A stretch of DNA of 64,000 nt from Termitomyces sp. T153 (taxonomy: Eukaryota > Basidiomycota > Agaricomycetes > Agaricales > Lyophyllaceae). The DNA lies in the NCBI GenBank assembly GCA_018296165.2, contig JACKQL020000137.1:1-64000 (forward strand), given 5' to 3'. The position numbers and the translations under genes were made by a program. The notes under the pieces were generated by a model, which made no database searches, had not been told where the DNA came from, and saw nothing but the letters and a program-made list of their open reading frames with translations. Within the stretch, counting starts at the first letter, position 1. Every line of letters starts with the position of its first letter. This document shows positions 44,450 through 56,929 of this stretch, one piece after another.

Positions 44450-45413
44450 CTAGTTCAAGAAGTCATTAATCAACCCCATGTACCTCTCCCTCTCCTCGAA
44501 GAACGGGCTGTGAGTAGATTTTTCAAATGTTACCCATTTAACCTTCGCGATGCCATCGAAAAACGGCTTCACGACAAAGTCCTGCGAAATATCATTGCGA
44601 CCGTTGATAACGAAAGTCGGAACTTGAATACGCGGAAGTTCATTAATGATCGTCCAGTTATTGAGCACTCTAATTTAAAGCTCATCCGTGAGTTTCAACG
44701 AGACATTGACAATTAAGTACATACGGCGCAGCAGCAACAGTAGGATCGCCGTCGGGCCCAAAAACTTGCTCCAATGTGTGTAGATATTCAGGAGGGAATG
44801 GTTTGATAGTGCAGCCATGAACGGCATGGAACTCCTTCAATGCAGCGAAGAATTTATGAGGATCCTTCATTCCGGATTTCAAACCTTCCTGCACGGCGAT
44901 AGGGAACGCTTGCATGAGCTGCGCGTTAGACTGGTTCCAAAGCGCAGATGATGCGAGTGAATCTGTTAGAATTAGGTGTTTTAATCCCTGGGGATGACGT
45001 CTGATCGCGAATTCTGCGGCAAGAATCCCACCCCACGAATGGCCGGCGAGGGCAAACGAATCCTTTATCCCGAGTGTGTTAATGATGTTGACGAGTTCAT
45101 CAATAAATAAATCAATCTTCCAGAACCTGGAAGGCATATCCTTGAGATGAGTCGAAAGACCATTGCCTAGTTGATCATAGAGAATGACGGGAGTGCCGAA
45201 TTTTGTGTAAAGGTCAGAAAATGGAGCGAGATAGTCGTGAACGAGGCCAGGACCACCGTGCAGGACAATGAGAGGAGTACGGGCGCTGTCTTTAGGATCA
45301 CCGAACTGTTTGACATAGGTAGAGTACTCTCCGGCAAACTCCCCATTTTCATTCCCTAAATATTTGAAGTTGATCGCACCAGCTTTAGTAGGAGGGCTGC
45401 TAGCGGACGTCAT
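44450..45413 (-). CDS. Proline iminopeptidase-type alpha/beta hydrolase
   Basis: Exons 45413-44725 and 44669-44450 flank a 55-nt intron and give 302 residues, a normal length. I chose the ATG at 45413 over the one at 45485. The latter lies inside a probable 5'-UTR intron (CAG|GTATGC...CCATTAG), and the family usually begins just before a stretch like GAINFKYLG. The HGGPG oxyanion box is at 52-56, the nucleophile in GHSWGG is Ser126, the acid in NGRND is Asp256 and the base in STHSPF is His283. Such enzymes release N-terminal proline or small amides from peptides, and some act on other amides or esters in metabolite pathways. It is probably cytosolic, as no signal peptide is seen. Confidence 0.9.
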
Positions 45414-45895
45414 TTTGGCAGAGGTAGGGCGAGATCTAATGGAAAATTTCAAGATCGGTACAAAGCCACGAAATCCTTTAAGCATACCTGACTGTCAATG
45501 GTACGTACTGAGTAAGGCTATAGAATACCTCTGTGAGAGTCGCTGTTAGTTCTGTAAGGAAGGAAGACAGTTTGATTCCGAATCGATGCTTACACGCGCT
45601 ACTTATAGCGTCTGACAGCTGTACATCAGGAATCCGCGAAGCATGGGTACAAAGCCGACAAGCCGAGAACGCATGGATTTATATTGTGATCAGTGTCAGA
45701 TTTGCACATGCCTTTTTTCTGGTTAATCGTATATAATACGGATCAGTTCATGCCAGCTATGCGCCGGCAGAAATTCCGACAATAGAACAGACAACGCAGA
45801 AATATCATGGGGGGACGATGCTCTAAGTAATGATTTTGTGTTGAAGTCAGCCCAGAACCTACCCTACACCAACCCTGCCTTTTTCGGCACATATT
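45414..45895. other. 5' flank of the peptidase gene
   Basis: It contains the presumed 5'-UTR intron (about 45484-45435 on the minus strand) and the promoter of the 45413 gene. A palindromic-looking AT-rich stretch lies near 45728. The LINE tail begins at about 45898. Confidence 0.5.
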
Positions 45896-46354
45896 CTCTA
45901 TTTTTTTTATTTTTTTTTATTTTTTTTATTTTTAATCCATTTACGTGTCTGAAGCGCTACGCGCCTATGTTACACGGTACATCGGAAGTAGCTACTTGTA
46001 CAAGCTACTTGTACAAGAGCCATGGAATACAACACCCCCCTGCGTACGCAGAGAATGAGTGAGCCGGCGCGTCCTAGTGCCGTTTTAGGCCATGCTCCCC
46101 TGGTAGGAACCTAAAAGAACGCTGGTGGGGTGTGACGGGGTTTTGGAAGGCGACAAGTGCCCGACTGTAAGCCGGGCGATGGGGGACGAGTAGCTGGGCC
46201 GCATACCCAACCAATGCTGGAATGAAGAAAAGTCAGTAGTCATGGTGGGCTCATGCCGAGTGCCATCAACGAGGGGGTTTGGGTTAAATTAAGTATGTCA
46301 GTGGGGGGTTGAGTTACCAGGCTGGGGGGGGCTTCAACTCGAGGGTATGGGGGT

Positions 46355-47888
46355 TCTGTCAGGTGGGGTCGGAAGGCAACAGAAGCTTAAAGCATTGTGT
46401 TGAGCATATAAACCTGAAAAGATATTTTGGGGCATCGGCAGTGGCCAGCAGGTGTTGTAGGGACTCAGCTTTGCAATGAAGTTTGGTTCTAAGATGGACG
46501 TGTCATTCCTGCTGGTAGTGTGGGCATTCAAAGAGGAAGTGATGGATTGTTTCCACTGTAAGGCCTAGGCAGTTGGGGCAGACTGGGGTCTCAGACTGTT
46601 TGATGCGGAAGAGGTATTGGTTGAGGGCGATGTGGCTGGTATGGAGTTGCGTCAGGATAGCAGACTGCTTGCACCCGAGGTCCCTGACCAGCCACATGTA
46701 TCATTGTGATGGGAAGGATTCATCAATCCTGTTGATGTTCTTGAAACGAGGGGATCTTCTCCATCGGTGCTTCCACTTTGCTATGGTATCAGTGAGGAGG
46801 TGCTGGCATGTGGCTGGGACACTTGCTGGCAGGGGCTTGGATCTCAGGTAGACTGGAAGGTGCTTTGATGTGCTGGACATTCCTTGGGCTGCAATCTTGG
46901 CAAGTTCGTTGGCCCTCTTGTTAGGTCTGAAGCTGATGTGGCTGGGGGACCAGTGCACCTGCAGGTCAATTACACCTCTGGTTCTGTCAATCCATCAACA
47001 GCCTGCATGGAGTGCTGCCTGCCTGCGGGATGCTCAAGAGAGCCTGTCAACCTTACAGTGCAGGTTCTCTGCTGCTGTGTGGACCTGGTTGGGGAGGTAG
47101 TGGGCTGGGTGGGGACATTGGTTTAATAGGGCTTTTATAGCAGCTTGGCTGTCACTACCCATGATTACCTGCCCATCAATGCTATGGACCACTGATGTCA
47201 GGAGGTGTAGGCCAAGGGTAAAACCCATGGCCTTGCCCTCATAGACTGTGTGCTCTGCATCAGAGCCAAGGCAGTAGGTCAGATAGGAGGTTTCCCAGCA
47301 ATTGACATAAAGAACTGCTGAGGTGCCAATGCCCCCTTCAAAGCCATATCCATCACAGTAAACCGAGATGGATGTGGACACATGGGTGTTTGTGATGGCC
47401 ACCAGTGCTGCATCCTTGTCATCCATGATGTGTGTGGTAAGGGATGGGTGGTAATTGGGTTGGCGGTGGATGGAATGCACTGTTTCAATGGACGTGGGGT
47501 CTACACCTGTGAAAGAGAAGAGTTTATGGAGAGGGGAGCGGTGTCTCCTCACAAACCAATTAGCTGCTTGATGAGCCAGGCTGTGGAGGGGGTGGGGCGG
47601 TGGTAGAGACAAGATACGCACTGCAGCATGGGTCAGGACCTTCCAAAACAACAGGTCCATCAGGAGAAGGTTTGCATGGATGTCAAGGGCATCTCCTGCA
47701 GTGGTGCTCAGCACACTGGTCACCAGCTTTGCTGCCTTATACTGGGTGTGGCAGAGCTTCTTAATGACCAAGACTGAACCCGACCTTCTCCCACCATCCA
47801 AGGGGGTGGTGACACCTATGAACCACATGTCAGCAGCATAAGTAAAAGCTGGGACTGCCACCATATTGTAAAGCTGGTGGACCCATTA
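46355..47888 (-). pseudogene. LINE copy 1 ORF2: RNase H and C-terminal zinc motif
   Basis: The frame continues from RT after the LTR: VAVPAFTYAADMWF at 47864, then RNase H with its acidic residues in VYCDGYGFEGG (Asp), TVYEGKAMG (Glu) and MGSDSQAAI (Asp). WSPSHISFRPNKRANELAK follows at about 46950-46890. After a frameshift, 46697-46503 has CPNCLGLTVETIHHFLFEC, the CCHC-like motif at the end of many LINE ORF2 proteins. RNase H would remove the RNA strand during element synthesis. The domain is broken at about 47034, 46700 and 46503. Confidence 0.85.
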
Positions 47889-49040
47889 TGTCACGACCCG
47901 TTCCCCGAAACCCCGCACATTGTCCATCAAACCCCCGAACCCCCAAAAGGACCCCCAATGCTCCGCCGAACTTCCGCCCATGCCCCGCGCCTACTTCGGC
48001 TAACTCCGATGCCTCCCCGGATAACTCCAACGGCCCCCTGGCCAACTTCGGTGCCTGCCCCGCAGCCACTGACACTTACCCTGGGCTTCCTGAACCCCGA
48101 GAACCACTCCCGCTATTCCTGATCTTTGCCACCCATCATTAACTCAACACCCTGCTTCCTCCGACCTATTCCGGAGTATCACGACAACCTCGGGGCAACC
48201 CGCATTCTCCAATGATCCCATCAACGTATCAGCGCGGCACGATCTTCGATCACAACCGACACCCGCCCACTCCGTCAAGCCCCGCCAAGCCCCGCTGCCA
48301 CAGCCGACATACCCCGAAGTCCTCCGGTAGTCAGTATATAAGTCATCAAGTAGCTCTTCGTACTCCAGTCTTGATATTGCTTAACGTTACCTATGGTCTG
48401 ATTGTTTCCTTTTCGTGTTTCGTGTTTCGTGTCCCATTCTCCTTACTCTCAGTCTCCCGGTCTTATCTCAGTCTCCCGGTCTTATCTCAGTCTCCCGGTC
48501 TTGTCTTGTCTCCATTTCGTTATTGTTCTTGTTACCGTTTCATATCTCCACTCGAATCTACTCCTGTTCCATATTGTCTCGTCCGACGCTATCTCGGTGA
48601 CTCCATCAGACCATTGTGCCCAAGTCTTCATCAACCCTAACGACCTCACGAACTCCACGATTACGATTACAAACCCCGACACTCCTTTACCAGGTCCGAA
48701 CCTCACTCTTCGCTCAGTCCCGGACTCCATCAGCTCCAAATGATCTCCCATCAAACCCCAGCTCCGTCCCCATTGATCACACAGCCACCTACTCCCTTGC
48801 TTCCGCAAATCTCCCGTACAGCCTTCTGCCTGAACCCCGCCAAGACCGTCTCGTTTCCCCACAATCCGACTTCTCCGGACCTTCCCGGATCTGTCTGGAT
48901 CACATCTCCCCAACTACCCACGCAACCCACCCGGACCCGGAACGTCTTCGAGTGTTCGGTTACCAATGCAGGGGAATCACACCCGCCTAGTAAGGACTCG
49001 CCCAGTGCAGCTGAGCCCCTGGGGTCAGCGGAACCTGACA
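47889..49040 (+). repeat. Youngest solo LTR, family A, target duplication CATTA
   Basis: TGTCACGACCCGTTCCCC at 47889 to GCGGAACCTGACA at 49040, 1152 bp, flanked by perfect CATTA at 47884-47888 and 49041-49045. It is full of CpG sites, whereas the LINE on either side has almost none, so it inserted recently relative to CpG decay. A TATA-like CAGTATATAAG lies near 48335. It shows the undecayed form of the family. Confidence 0.95.
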
Positions 49041-50780
49041 CATTAGGGGGGCATTCCCCCCAAGGTGTGGGATAGGCAGGCTATCTGCATTGTCCACCAT
49101 GTGGCACTGGCTGTGACTTTCTGGGTGTGCATGTTCCACTAGAGTCAAGAGTCGATAACTACCCCCAAGTACTTGTATGAGACCACCATATTGATAGTTT
49201 GAGGGGCCATGGAGCCGTCAGGGTTAGTTCTCACCAGTGATAAGTCCTGGGAGATCATGTCGTGGTGCAATCAGGGAAAGTTCATGAGGGCCAGTTTGCT
49301 GAGTTCAAAGGGGGAGTTGTGCTCCTGAGACCAACTGAGGCCACCATGTTGCCGAACCATCATGTCTGCTATTTTCTCATGGGCCTTGTGGAGTGTGATG
49401 GCCATGGTGAGGAACATCACATCATTGACAAAGCTGGAGGCTGTCTCAGTGGGGTTACCAGGATCTGCGACCAGCATGAGTGGGGCATTGTAGAAGGCAT
49501 AGTAGAGCATCAATAGTGGGCATCCCTGTGTCGTCCCATTGAGGATGTTGATCCAGTCAGATTTGAAGTCATTGAACTCCAGTTTTGTGTGCCTGTTGGT
49601 GAGCATATGTTTGGCGAGTTGAACATAGCATGTTGGTACTCTGCATTTGTGCATGTTGTGGATGAGTCGGTCATGGACAGTGTTGGGGAAGGCACCTTGG
49701 ATGTCAAGGAACAGCACTGTTGCAACTTTCCCCAATTGCTAGGCATTCTTGATCCTGTTGGTAATGAGGTGCAGTGCATCTGAGGTGTTCCAACCAGGAC
49801 AACCACCAAGTTGGTGGGCTGGGAGCATACTGTGTTTCTCTGCAAGGAAGGAAAGGTCAGTGGCAATCAGAGTAGAGAGGAGCTTCCCCAATGTATTGAG
49901 GAGCCCTATGGGGCAGTAGGCCTTGGCTACATCATAAGCTGGCTTGCCAGGCTTACAGAGCACTAAGGTGGTGGATACAAGCCACAAGTTGTGATATACC
50001 CCAAGTTCAAAAACTGTGCAAAAGATGAAATGGAGGTGGTCTATGAGTGTATCCATGCAGTGTTTCAGTACTACATTAGGAACCCCATCAGTTCCCAGGG
50101 CCTTAAAGGGGGGTAGACCCTGAATAACCTCTTGTATGTGAGTGGGGGTGAAGAACCTGATGCCAGGAAGCAGCTCAGGGTAGGTGGACTGGGGAATGGA
50201 GGAGGAAGTGGGAGAAGAAGGAAAGAAGGACTCAGCTAGCACCAACACTTTATCCACATTCTTTGTGGCTGGACTGGGGGCACTGCCAACTGTATTTTTG
50301 AGGTCAGGGACTCTTGCATAGGAGAGGTTGGAGGGTTTGTGGACGACATACTTGTTGGTGAGGTAGATTTGATGTGTGTTGATCCCCTCAAGCCAGTCAG
50401 TCCAGTGTTCCCCCCTGGCCTTCCTGATGGCAGCAGCCATTTCCTGGGAGAGTTGAGCTGCTTCAGCCTGAGCTGGGTGGCTCTCAATATCCCAGAACCT
50501 AAAGGCAAGATTGTTAGCATGACACCTCTGGGCCTTGAGCTGTTTGAGGTCTTTGTTCCACCATCATTTTGTGTATGGGCACAGTGTTTTCACTGAAACT
50601 ATGTTGTCCATGGACATGACCTCACTGATGATGGTGGAGAGTTTGTTGACCTTGTGGTGGAACATTGCCTCATCAGATATGTGCTTGGCTGGGGAGTGGC
50701 TCACAAGTTTTGCAGCCAGCACTTCATTGAACATGGTCCAGTCAGCCATACGGAAGTTCCTCAAGGAGGGTGAGGTTGCT
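49041..50780 (-). pseudogene. LINE copy 1 ORF2: reverse transcriptase
   Basis: At 50440-49739 the reading contains GTDGVPNVVLK, a LVLCKPGK box, and YCPIGLLNTLGKLLSTLIA, the fingers of a LINE RT. At 49735-49271 it contains VLFLDIQGAFPNTVH, NGTTQGCPL and the catalytic box as FVNDVMF, where the usual F/Y-x-D-D is N-D. The active-site Asp-to-Asn change and the frame breaks (about 49738, 49270) make it non-functional. Confidence 0.85.
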
Positions 50781-51540
50781 CATGGCAGTGGGAGCTCCAG
50801 CTCTATGATTATTAGAAGATGGTCAGTAATGGGAGGCCACAAGGCAGGTACTACGTCACAAGATATAAGAGGATCAGACACCCCAAGCATCCTCCAGACA
50901 TTGTCTGGGCATGTCCATCTGCCCACCATAGACTGAAGTGTAGGTATCTCTGGTGGGAGGGCAAGCTCCAAATCATATTCCCCAAGTAGATCCAGCAGAG
51001 GCTGGATGAGGTTCTCAGGTGTTGTGAGGTGGCAATTCTCAGCAGACTCCCACAGGGGGTGGTGCCTATTGAAATCTCCTAGCCAGACCATGTGGTCTGG
51101 AGAGGGAGGGTGAGAAGGCTGGTGCACAAAAGAGAGGAAAGATGTGAGGGCCGTCAGCACCTCATTGTGTGTGCAGTCATTATAGACATTGAACACTGTC
51201 AGATTCCCAAATTTGCCCTTGAGGCAGATTGCAGTGATGTCTGTCAAACAGATAGGTAAGACTGAAAATGCATTTGTCGAAATGTTAGAGTTAATAAGGA
51301 GTATGGAACAGGATTGAGAGGATCCATCATGATGATGGTCTCTGGGGTAGACAACCTTCCAAAAGCTAGATGCTTTGGTGTTACCCAGGCAGTCTAGAAA
51401 TGGTTTCTGAATAGCCAGGATGTCCCAGTCTTCAGGGCATGCTGAGTTCAACATTGCAGCCTGCACAACATCAGATTTGCGGACATTCTGTTGCCAGATG
51501 CAGATTTTCTCAAGTGCTGCTGTTGATCATACAATCATTA
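50780..51540 (-). pseudogene. LINE copy 1 ORF2: AP-like endonuclease
   Basis: The reading 51466-50780 has WDILAIQKPFLD (Glu of the usual QEP changed to Lys), FNVYND, WLGDFNRHHPLWE (the GDFN box) and ITDHLLI near its end, the landmarks of the exonuclease-endonuclease-phosphatase fold that nicks target DNA. The lost glutamate is a predicted metal ligand. The link to RT continues with stops. Confidence 0.85.
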
Positions 51541-51558
51541 GGAGGAGCCAGAGTTAGA

Positions 51559-54011
51559 TCACTTCAGTTGGGACGAGTTTGGTGTGGCTGACTGGCCAAG
51601 CCCAAGGAAAGCATTGAGGGTGCTAAAATCGGCACGCTTGGGTGCCCAGGGTTGCACTACTGAGGGGGAGGAGCTGTCCATGGGGCCAGTCCTGTGAGAG
51701 GCCAGGGGTGCTGGGGCCTGTTGGATAGCTGGGCTGGGGGACAGGAGATGGGGAATGATGGGGGCAGTGTGGTGGACTTTTTTGGGGGCACCTTGCCAGG
51801 TTGTAGGATCCAGGATCAGGAAATATGGCATCTGGTTTTCAGGGAAGTGGCTGTTGGTCTCACCACACCTCTTTTGGGAAACTGGGCACATTCATGATGA
51901 GCTAGCATGATTCAAATCAGGACCACAAGAAATGCACCTCAGAGCGCTGGATTTGCATGCCTGCTCATTGTGTTCTGTCCCTGCACACGCTGCACAGCAC
52001 TCATTGTTCATGCAGTTGACACAGATGTGTCCATATTCCTGACATCTGTTGCATTGAATGGGCTCCTTGAAGTCCTTGCAGACTACTACTTGACCACCTG
52101 ATATAAAGATTTGCCTCTTTAGGAGATTGTTTGCTGCATTGGGAGAGCTGCAAGTGATTTTCAGGGAGGCACCATCTGGTTCTTACCTCTCTTCTCAGCT
52201 GCCTTGAGCCACGAGGCCGAGGTGATGGAATTCAGTTTGAGGTTGTTCTTGTTCTCAATTGTGCAAAAGTGTGTTTGGTCTTGGGGGTTGAAGCAGCCAC
52301 AGCAGGAGACGAAATAGGCAATGATGTTGTAGGTTTTGGGCTTGACACTCACTGTTCTGCCAAAGGTGGCTGTGACAACATCCCATGTCTCATCCACACT
52401 GTATTTGCAGAACCTGTTGGTGGCATCAGCTGAGATAAACTCAAGGACATATACACCATGGTCTCAGTAAGACAATTCCACTGTGTGGGTCTTGGGGGCA
52501 CCATGTTCAGGTTCCTCCCCTTCTTCCACCATTCTGATTGCTGCATTCACCTGGTCGATGTCACCTAGATGGCTATTGAGTTTGTCTCAGAGAGCAGAAT
52601 TGCCAGTAGGTGATGTGTCCTTTGGTGAGGTTCCATCAGCAGGGTCCACTACAATGAGGACTGTATGAGCATCATACAAGAACTGTTGCTGGAGGCAGGT
52701 GTCTTCCATGGAGGCTGTTGGGTTGAAGTTTGCACATGGGCATGGGGCAGTGGGTGACCTCTGTGTGGGGGCAGAAGCTGCAATAGCAGCCCAGGTAGGT
52801 CAAGGAGGCTGCTCAATAGGGTCTCCAAAATTCATGGGGGCTGATTGCAACAGCACATCCAGTGAGGCAGAGACCCCAGTGAGATGCTCTGTTGCCTTGT
52901 TGAGGGCAAGCAGGGCTACAGCTTGTCTGGCATCTGCCACAGTGGCAAAGTCAGCTGAGGAGTTGAGCTTAGTAGCTGCCCCTTTGATATGACTGAGTGC
53001 TTTGGTGACCATCAGATCCATGATAGCCTTGGACACATGGTCCAAAATCGCGTTGTCTAGGAAGAGTGCAACTGCTATGGACGTGTTCCTCAACTCCTGC
53101 TGTTTTGAGGTCAACACTGCTGACAGTAGAATGTGGACTAGCTTCCTGCGATCATAGGGTTCAGCTGCCAGTGTCCAACCTTTCTTTTCAAGCCAGGTGC
53201 GTGCATTGCATTGGGATTTAATCAGGCTGGGGTCATTGGCTAACAGTACCTTGATGTCTGAGGCAACTGGTCATGGGGGAGGTGGTTGTCATGACCCATT
53301 CCATTCCCCCCTTCTCTTCACCATTATCCAACCTCAGATTCTACACAGTCCCTCTCTAGATCTCAGCCACACTCTCAGATCTTAGCCACAGTCCTGTTTC
53401 AGCCACATCCAGGTTTTAGCCATCTCTAGGACCGCTTTTCCTGTTCCAGATCATTCCCACAGGCACAGATCCTTTCCACAGGTTCCAGATCACTTCCACA
53501 GGTTCCAGATCACTTCCACAAGTTCCAGATCACTTCCACAGGTCCCAGATCACTTCCACCTGTTCCAGATCACTTCCACCTGTTTCAGATCACTTCCACC
53601 TGTCCAAGATCACTTCCAGGATTGCTTCCCTTGTTCCAGATCACTTTCTCATGACTTAGATCACTTCCTGCTATGACTTAGATCACTTCCATCTTCTCCT
53701 TTTGGCAGTGTCCTACAGCTATATAAGGTCCCTTAGTCTGTAGCTACACCCCAGCCTTGACATTACCTGATATCTTGTTTGTGTTCTGTTGTTATCTGAT
53801 CTTCTCTCCATTCATTACTTGCTCTCATTTCTTAGTTTCTGAGTTTCTTTCCCTATCTACATACTTGCTGTTGGCATCACCTCCCCAAGGTGGTTTTGGC
53901 TCCTGTAAGAGTCCCCCTCCAGGACTGTGGTCCTGACAGTGGTGTCAGGGTCCTGATGTTGGTGGAACTGCTGGTTAAATTTTTGACTGAAGGCTTGCCC
54001 AGACTGGACAT
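51559..54011 (-). pseudogene. LINE copy 1 ORF1 (nucleic-acid-binding), split by a solo LTR
   Basis: The start is taken at 54011 (MSSLGKPSVKN...); the LTR at 53287-53938 interrupts after about 24 codons. The frame then resumes with DIKVLLANDPSLI and CNARTWLEKKGW. The C-terminal part (about 52060-51900) has zinc knuckles, CNRCQEYGHICVNC and CAACAGTEHNEQAC, both CX2CX4HX4C. A third, CISCGPDLNHASSS, loses its last Cys to a stop. The protein would coat element RNA. Several stops occur. Confidence 0.8.
53287..53938 (+). repeat. Solo LTR of another family (D), target duplication GTGGT
   Basis: TGTCATGACCCATTCC at 53287 to GTGGTCCTGACA at 53938, 652 bp, flanked by GTGGT at 53282-53286 and 53939-53943. 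It contains a minisatellite (53450-53640) of about 20-bp units, TTCCAGATCACTTCCACAGG and variants. A TATA-like CTATATAAGG lies near 53720. It interrupts LINE ORF1 near its start codon. Confidence 0.9.
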
Positions 54012-54030
54012 GCCTTCTACTGTAAGGGGG

Positions 54031-55278
54031 TGGAAAGTAAGATAAGAGTAGTATAGAGGATAGGCTTGTGGGCCTGGTAGTCTCCTTGGAAGGAGGGGAA
54101 GGGAGTATATATGCTAACTAGTGACTAGAGCTACTGGGACCCTGGAAGGGATGGTGGCAGTACAAGTTCAAGAAGTGTGACCTTCTCTATTTTTAAATAA
54201 GTAGCCAGTCCCATACTCAGTTGTTATATTACAGCATCATTCCACAGCTTATACATGGCATGTGTTTACAAGAGTAGAGCAGTGGAGGGTGGGTGACGCA
54301 AGATTGATTTTGAGGTTGTATCTTTCTCGAGAGTGTTATAATATGGACCATAGCATCAGGAACAAAGGCACTGAGGTGACTGGAAATGATAATTTATGGT
54401 CAAAGTAATACCTGATTTCATAAGTCAATTCATGATTACAGTAAGTCATCTAGGACTGCTAATTGTAATCTCCTTCAGAATTTGTTTAAAATGACCACTA
54501 TGGGCTGCATCCCAGGTATTGATCATTTTTTATTTGCAATTTGAATGCCTCATGAATTTGCCTAATGATTAAGTAGCTATGCAGAAACCAATTTATGTTC
54601 TATAGATCACAGAATTATAATTGTTGCATATAATCATAGACCACAATCCTACATAATGATAAGATTGGTTCAATAATGACCTTTCAATGTATCCCATTAG
54701 TAATATTATGCATGGTACATATCACAGCATCACTACATGTAGAACATGAAACACATCACAATGAGTCCATGAGCTCATACATATCAAATCACACACAACA
54801 AATCAGTATTATACATTGGACGCTACCAGAAGCAACAAATCTCAAACTGATCTATGTTTCTTCTGTGTCCTAGTCCTTGTCAAATTATTGTTGGTGTTAG
54901 AACTGCTGAGTAAACAGGGAAGTTAATCCTCAGTTTCTGGATAATCAACTCTATTTGCATACCTAGGTAAACAGAGAAGTTGATCTATGGTATGCATGAG
55001 TAAAGAGTTTGAATTGTCTAAGTGAATAATGAAGCTTACCCTCAGTCTCTATATAATCAACTGCCAACAACTCCCTTTCCATACTCATGAGAAAAATCTT
55101 GATCAATGTGTATACACATATCTTTGTACTTGAGATTTTGCCATTGGAGTGTTGGCCCTCATAATCAATTTTAGTGTCCAATGGCCATGACTTGCTAATC
55201 AGGCTATACAATCCATTTATTATAATAACAGCCTGTACTTACAGCATAGTCGTGATATAACTGTAACTATGGTATCAT
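54031..55278. other. CpG-poor sequence beyond the LINE
   Basis: It may include the LINE 5' UTR at its left. The rest is AT-rich repeat-like DNA with one apparent local duplication (AACAGGGAAGTTAATCCTCAGT / AACAGAGAAGTTGATC around 54913 and 54968). No gene recognised. Confidence 0.4.
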
Positions 55279-55329
55279 GTGTCTGACAATTTTTGGCCAA
55301 ATATTTCACCAATTGGGAGAATCGAAGCT

Positions 55330-55926
55330 GTGACCACGATCCCAAAAACAATTGTTGTTACAAAAATACAGAGAATTAAGGACATTCTCTGCCTTGCACC
55401 CAAGCAACCCACATACAATGGCTACAAGGCACTCATTACACAGATCAACAACATTTTTGGGAAGACCAGAGTGAGAACATGGCCCCCCAAACCACCTGGA
55501 ACCCCCAGCAATCACAACTGGCAGACTGGAGCAACCAACAGCAACTGACCCTCTGCCCCTGCAGCCCCCATCAACTCCATGCCCCACTTCTCCCCAGGAC
55601 AAGCACTGGCCAGTACCAGCCAACTCCCAGGACCCCACCCCCTTGCTCAACTCAATGCAGCTGACCTCTGCAAGACTCTGGAGCCCCTGGATCTTGACCC
55701 CAACAATTCCCAGGATCCAGACAACATCCCAACCCCTGCAGAAGACCAAGAGGCTCTATGCACAAATCAAATCCAGAACAGACCCTGGATCAACATACCA
55801 GAGGAGATACAGGAGAAACAATGGAAAGAGGGTTCATGCATCCTATGCAGTAAGCAGGGAGATTTCATCAGTATTTGCCCTAAAAGGCAGGTCATGGGAT
55901 GCAATGTATGGACTATTGACAGATAA
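55330..55926 (+). pseudogene. Retrotransposon gag C-terminus with altered zinc knuckle
   Basis: The plus strand reads KDILCLAPKQPTYNGYKALI, then a proline-rich linker in shifting frames, and ends with WISVPEE-like text and CILCSKQGDFISICPKRQ. That last motif is a CCHC zinc knuckle spacing (CX2CX4-x-X4C) in which the His is Asp. It matches the tail of gypsy-type gag proteins of mushrooms. The frame shifts at about 55470 and 55640. No protease or RT follows, so this is a truncated scrap. Confidence 0.7.
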
Positions 55927-56929
55927 GACTGCAACTACTAGTTCACAGAAAACAAATCAGTGGTTTAGGTCCCAAAGATGCACTAAATCATGGATCAGAC
56001 ACCAATGTCTGCTCTGCCCCAGCCACATTCCTCTACTGATATGGTGCATACCTATCCACACATTACTTTTGCAAATAATACTATATTATTGAACTTGTTA
56101 CCAGCTATGAGAACAAATATGAAATACCATAATAGTCACAACTCTGTGGCTATAGCAATTCATAGTGAGAACCAGGCATGCATGCCAGGGATGGAGGTGG
56201 TATTCAAATATCCCTGCATCTGATGGAGCCATGTAATTACCAGCTGTATAAAGGTTATGGGCTATACTACTGAACACTATGGAGGGAAAAGTATTGAGGA
56301 GCATATGCCAGCAGGACTAAGCAGAAATGGAGAACAACATTGGAGGGATTTGTACTCAACAGATCAGAGACCCTCAGGGATGCACATTGTTCATGATTGG
56401 ACAAAGGTGGCATTGGGGAATCAGGCACAACTTGCCTAACATCAGGGCTTTGTAGAATTTCAGACTTGAATGTCAAGGCTTAAGCCAAAAGCTATTGGAT
56501 CACAGGAAATAAGCTTTCTATGTAAGCAGTGGAGACTGGAACACTCTCTAGCTAGTTGTGGCACAAGGATTTGACCACCAGGTCATCCAGACACCAGTGC
56601 CAGAGCCTCTGGCAATGACCTAGAATCTAGGGCACCCCCATAGGAATGCATAGAACCTCAGAATAGAAAACCTTTAGCTCAGAACAGATTTATTCAGATG
56701 AAGACCATATGGACAGAGCTTGATACCCTTTGCCCAGCAATACAGACACCTAGTACCCTATACCCTATAATAGCTGGCTTGCCAATTGTATATCATGCAC
56801 TTCAACATACTAGCTTAGTCTTGCATATAGTCCACATCCTAGTGTAACAAATACAAGTTTCAACTACCCCACATTTCTCCTCTTCTGCATGTAACCAAAG
56901 ACAAGTGAGTTTGTGTTCAGGTAACTTTC
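55927..56929. other. CpG-poor repeat-like spacer
   Basis: Continues from the gag scrap and probably includes further decayed retroelement DNA. No domain could be recognised. CpG is nearly absent. Confidence 0.35.

Larger units (their letters stand above)
45898..54030 (-). mobile_element. LINE (non-LTR) copy 1, broken by two solo LTRs
   Basis: On the minus strand: ORF1 with zinc knuckles (54011 to about 51559), then ORF2 with AP-type endonuclease, reverse transcriptase, RNase H and a terminal CCHC-like motif (about 51540 to 46355), then a 3' UTR ending in an A-rich tail (TTTTTTTATTTT... on the plus strand, 45898-45935) next to host DNA. Solo LTRs at 47889-49040 and 53287-53938 interrupt it; without them it is about 6.3 kb. 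The domain set resembles Tad/I-type LINEs. The 5' limit is uncertain. Its 3' UTR (46000-46110) matches 59235-59335 of copy 2. Confidence 0.85.

Noticed and set aside
45450..45485. Upstream ATG extending the peptidase by 24 residues
   Set aside because: The ATG sits within GGTATGC of a good donor, and a matching CCATTAG acceptor precedes the ATG at 45413. The extension is more likely a 5'-UTR intron.
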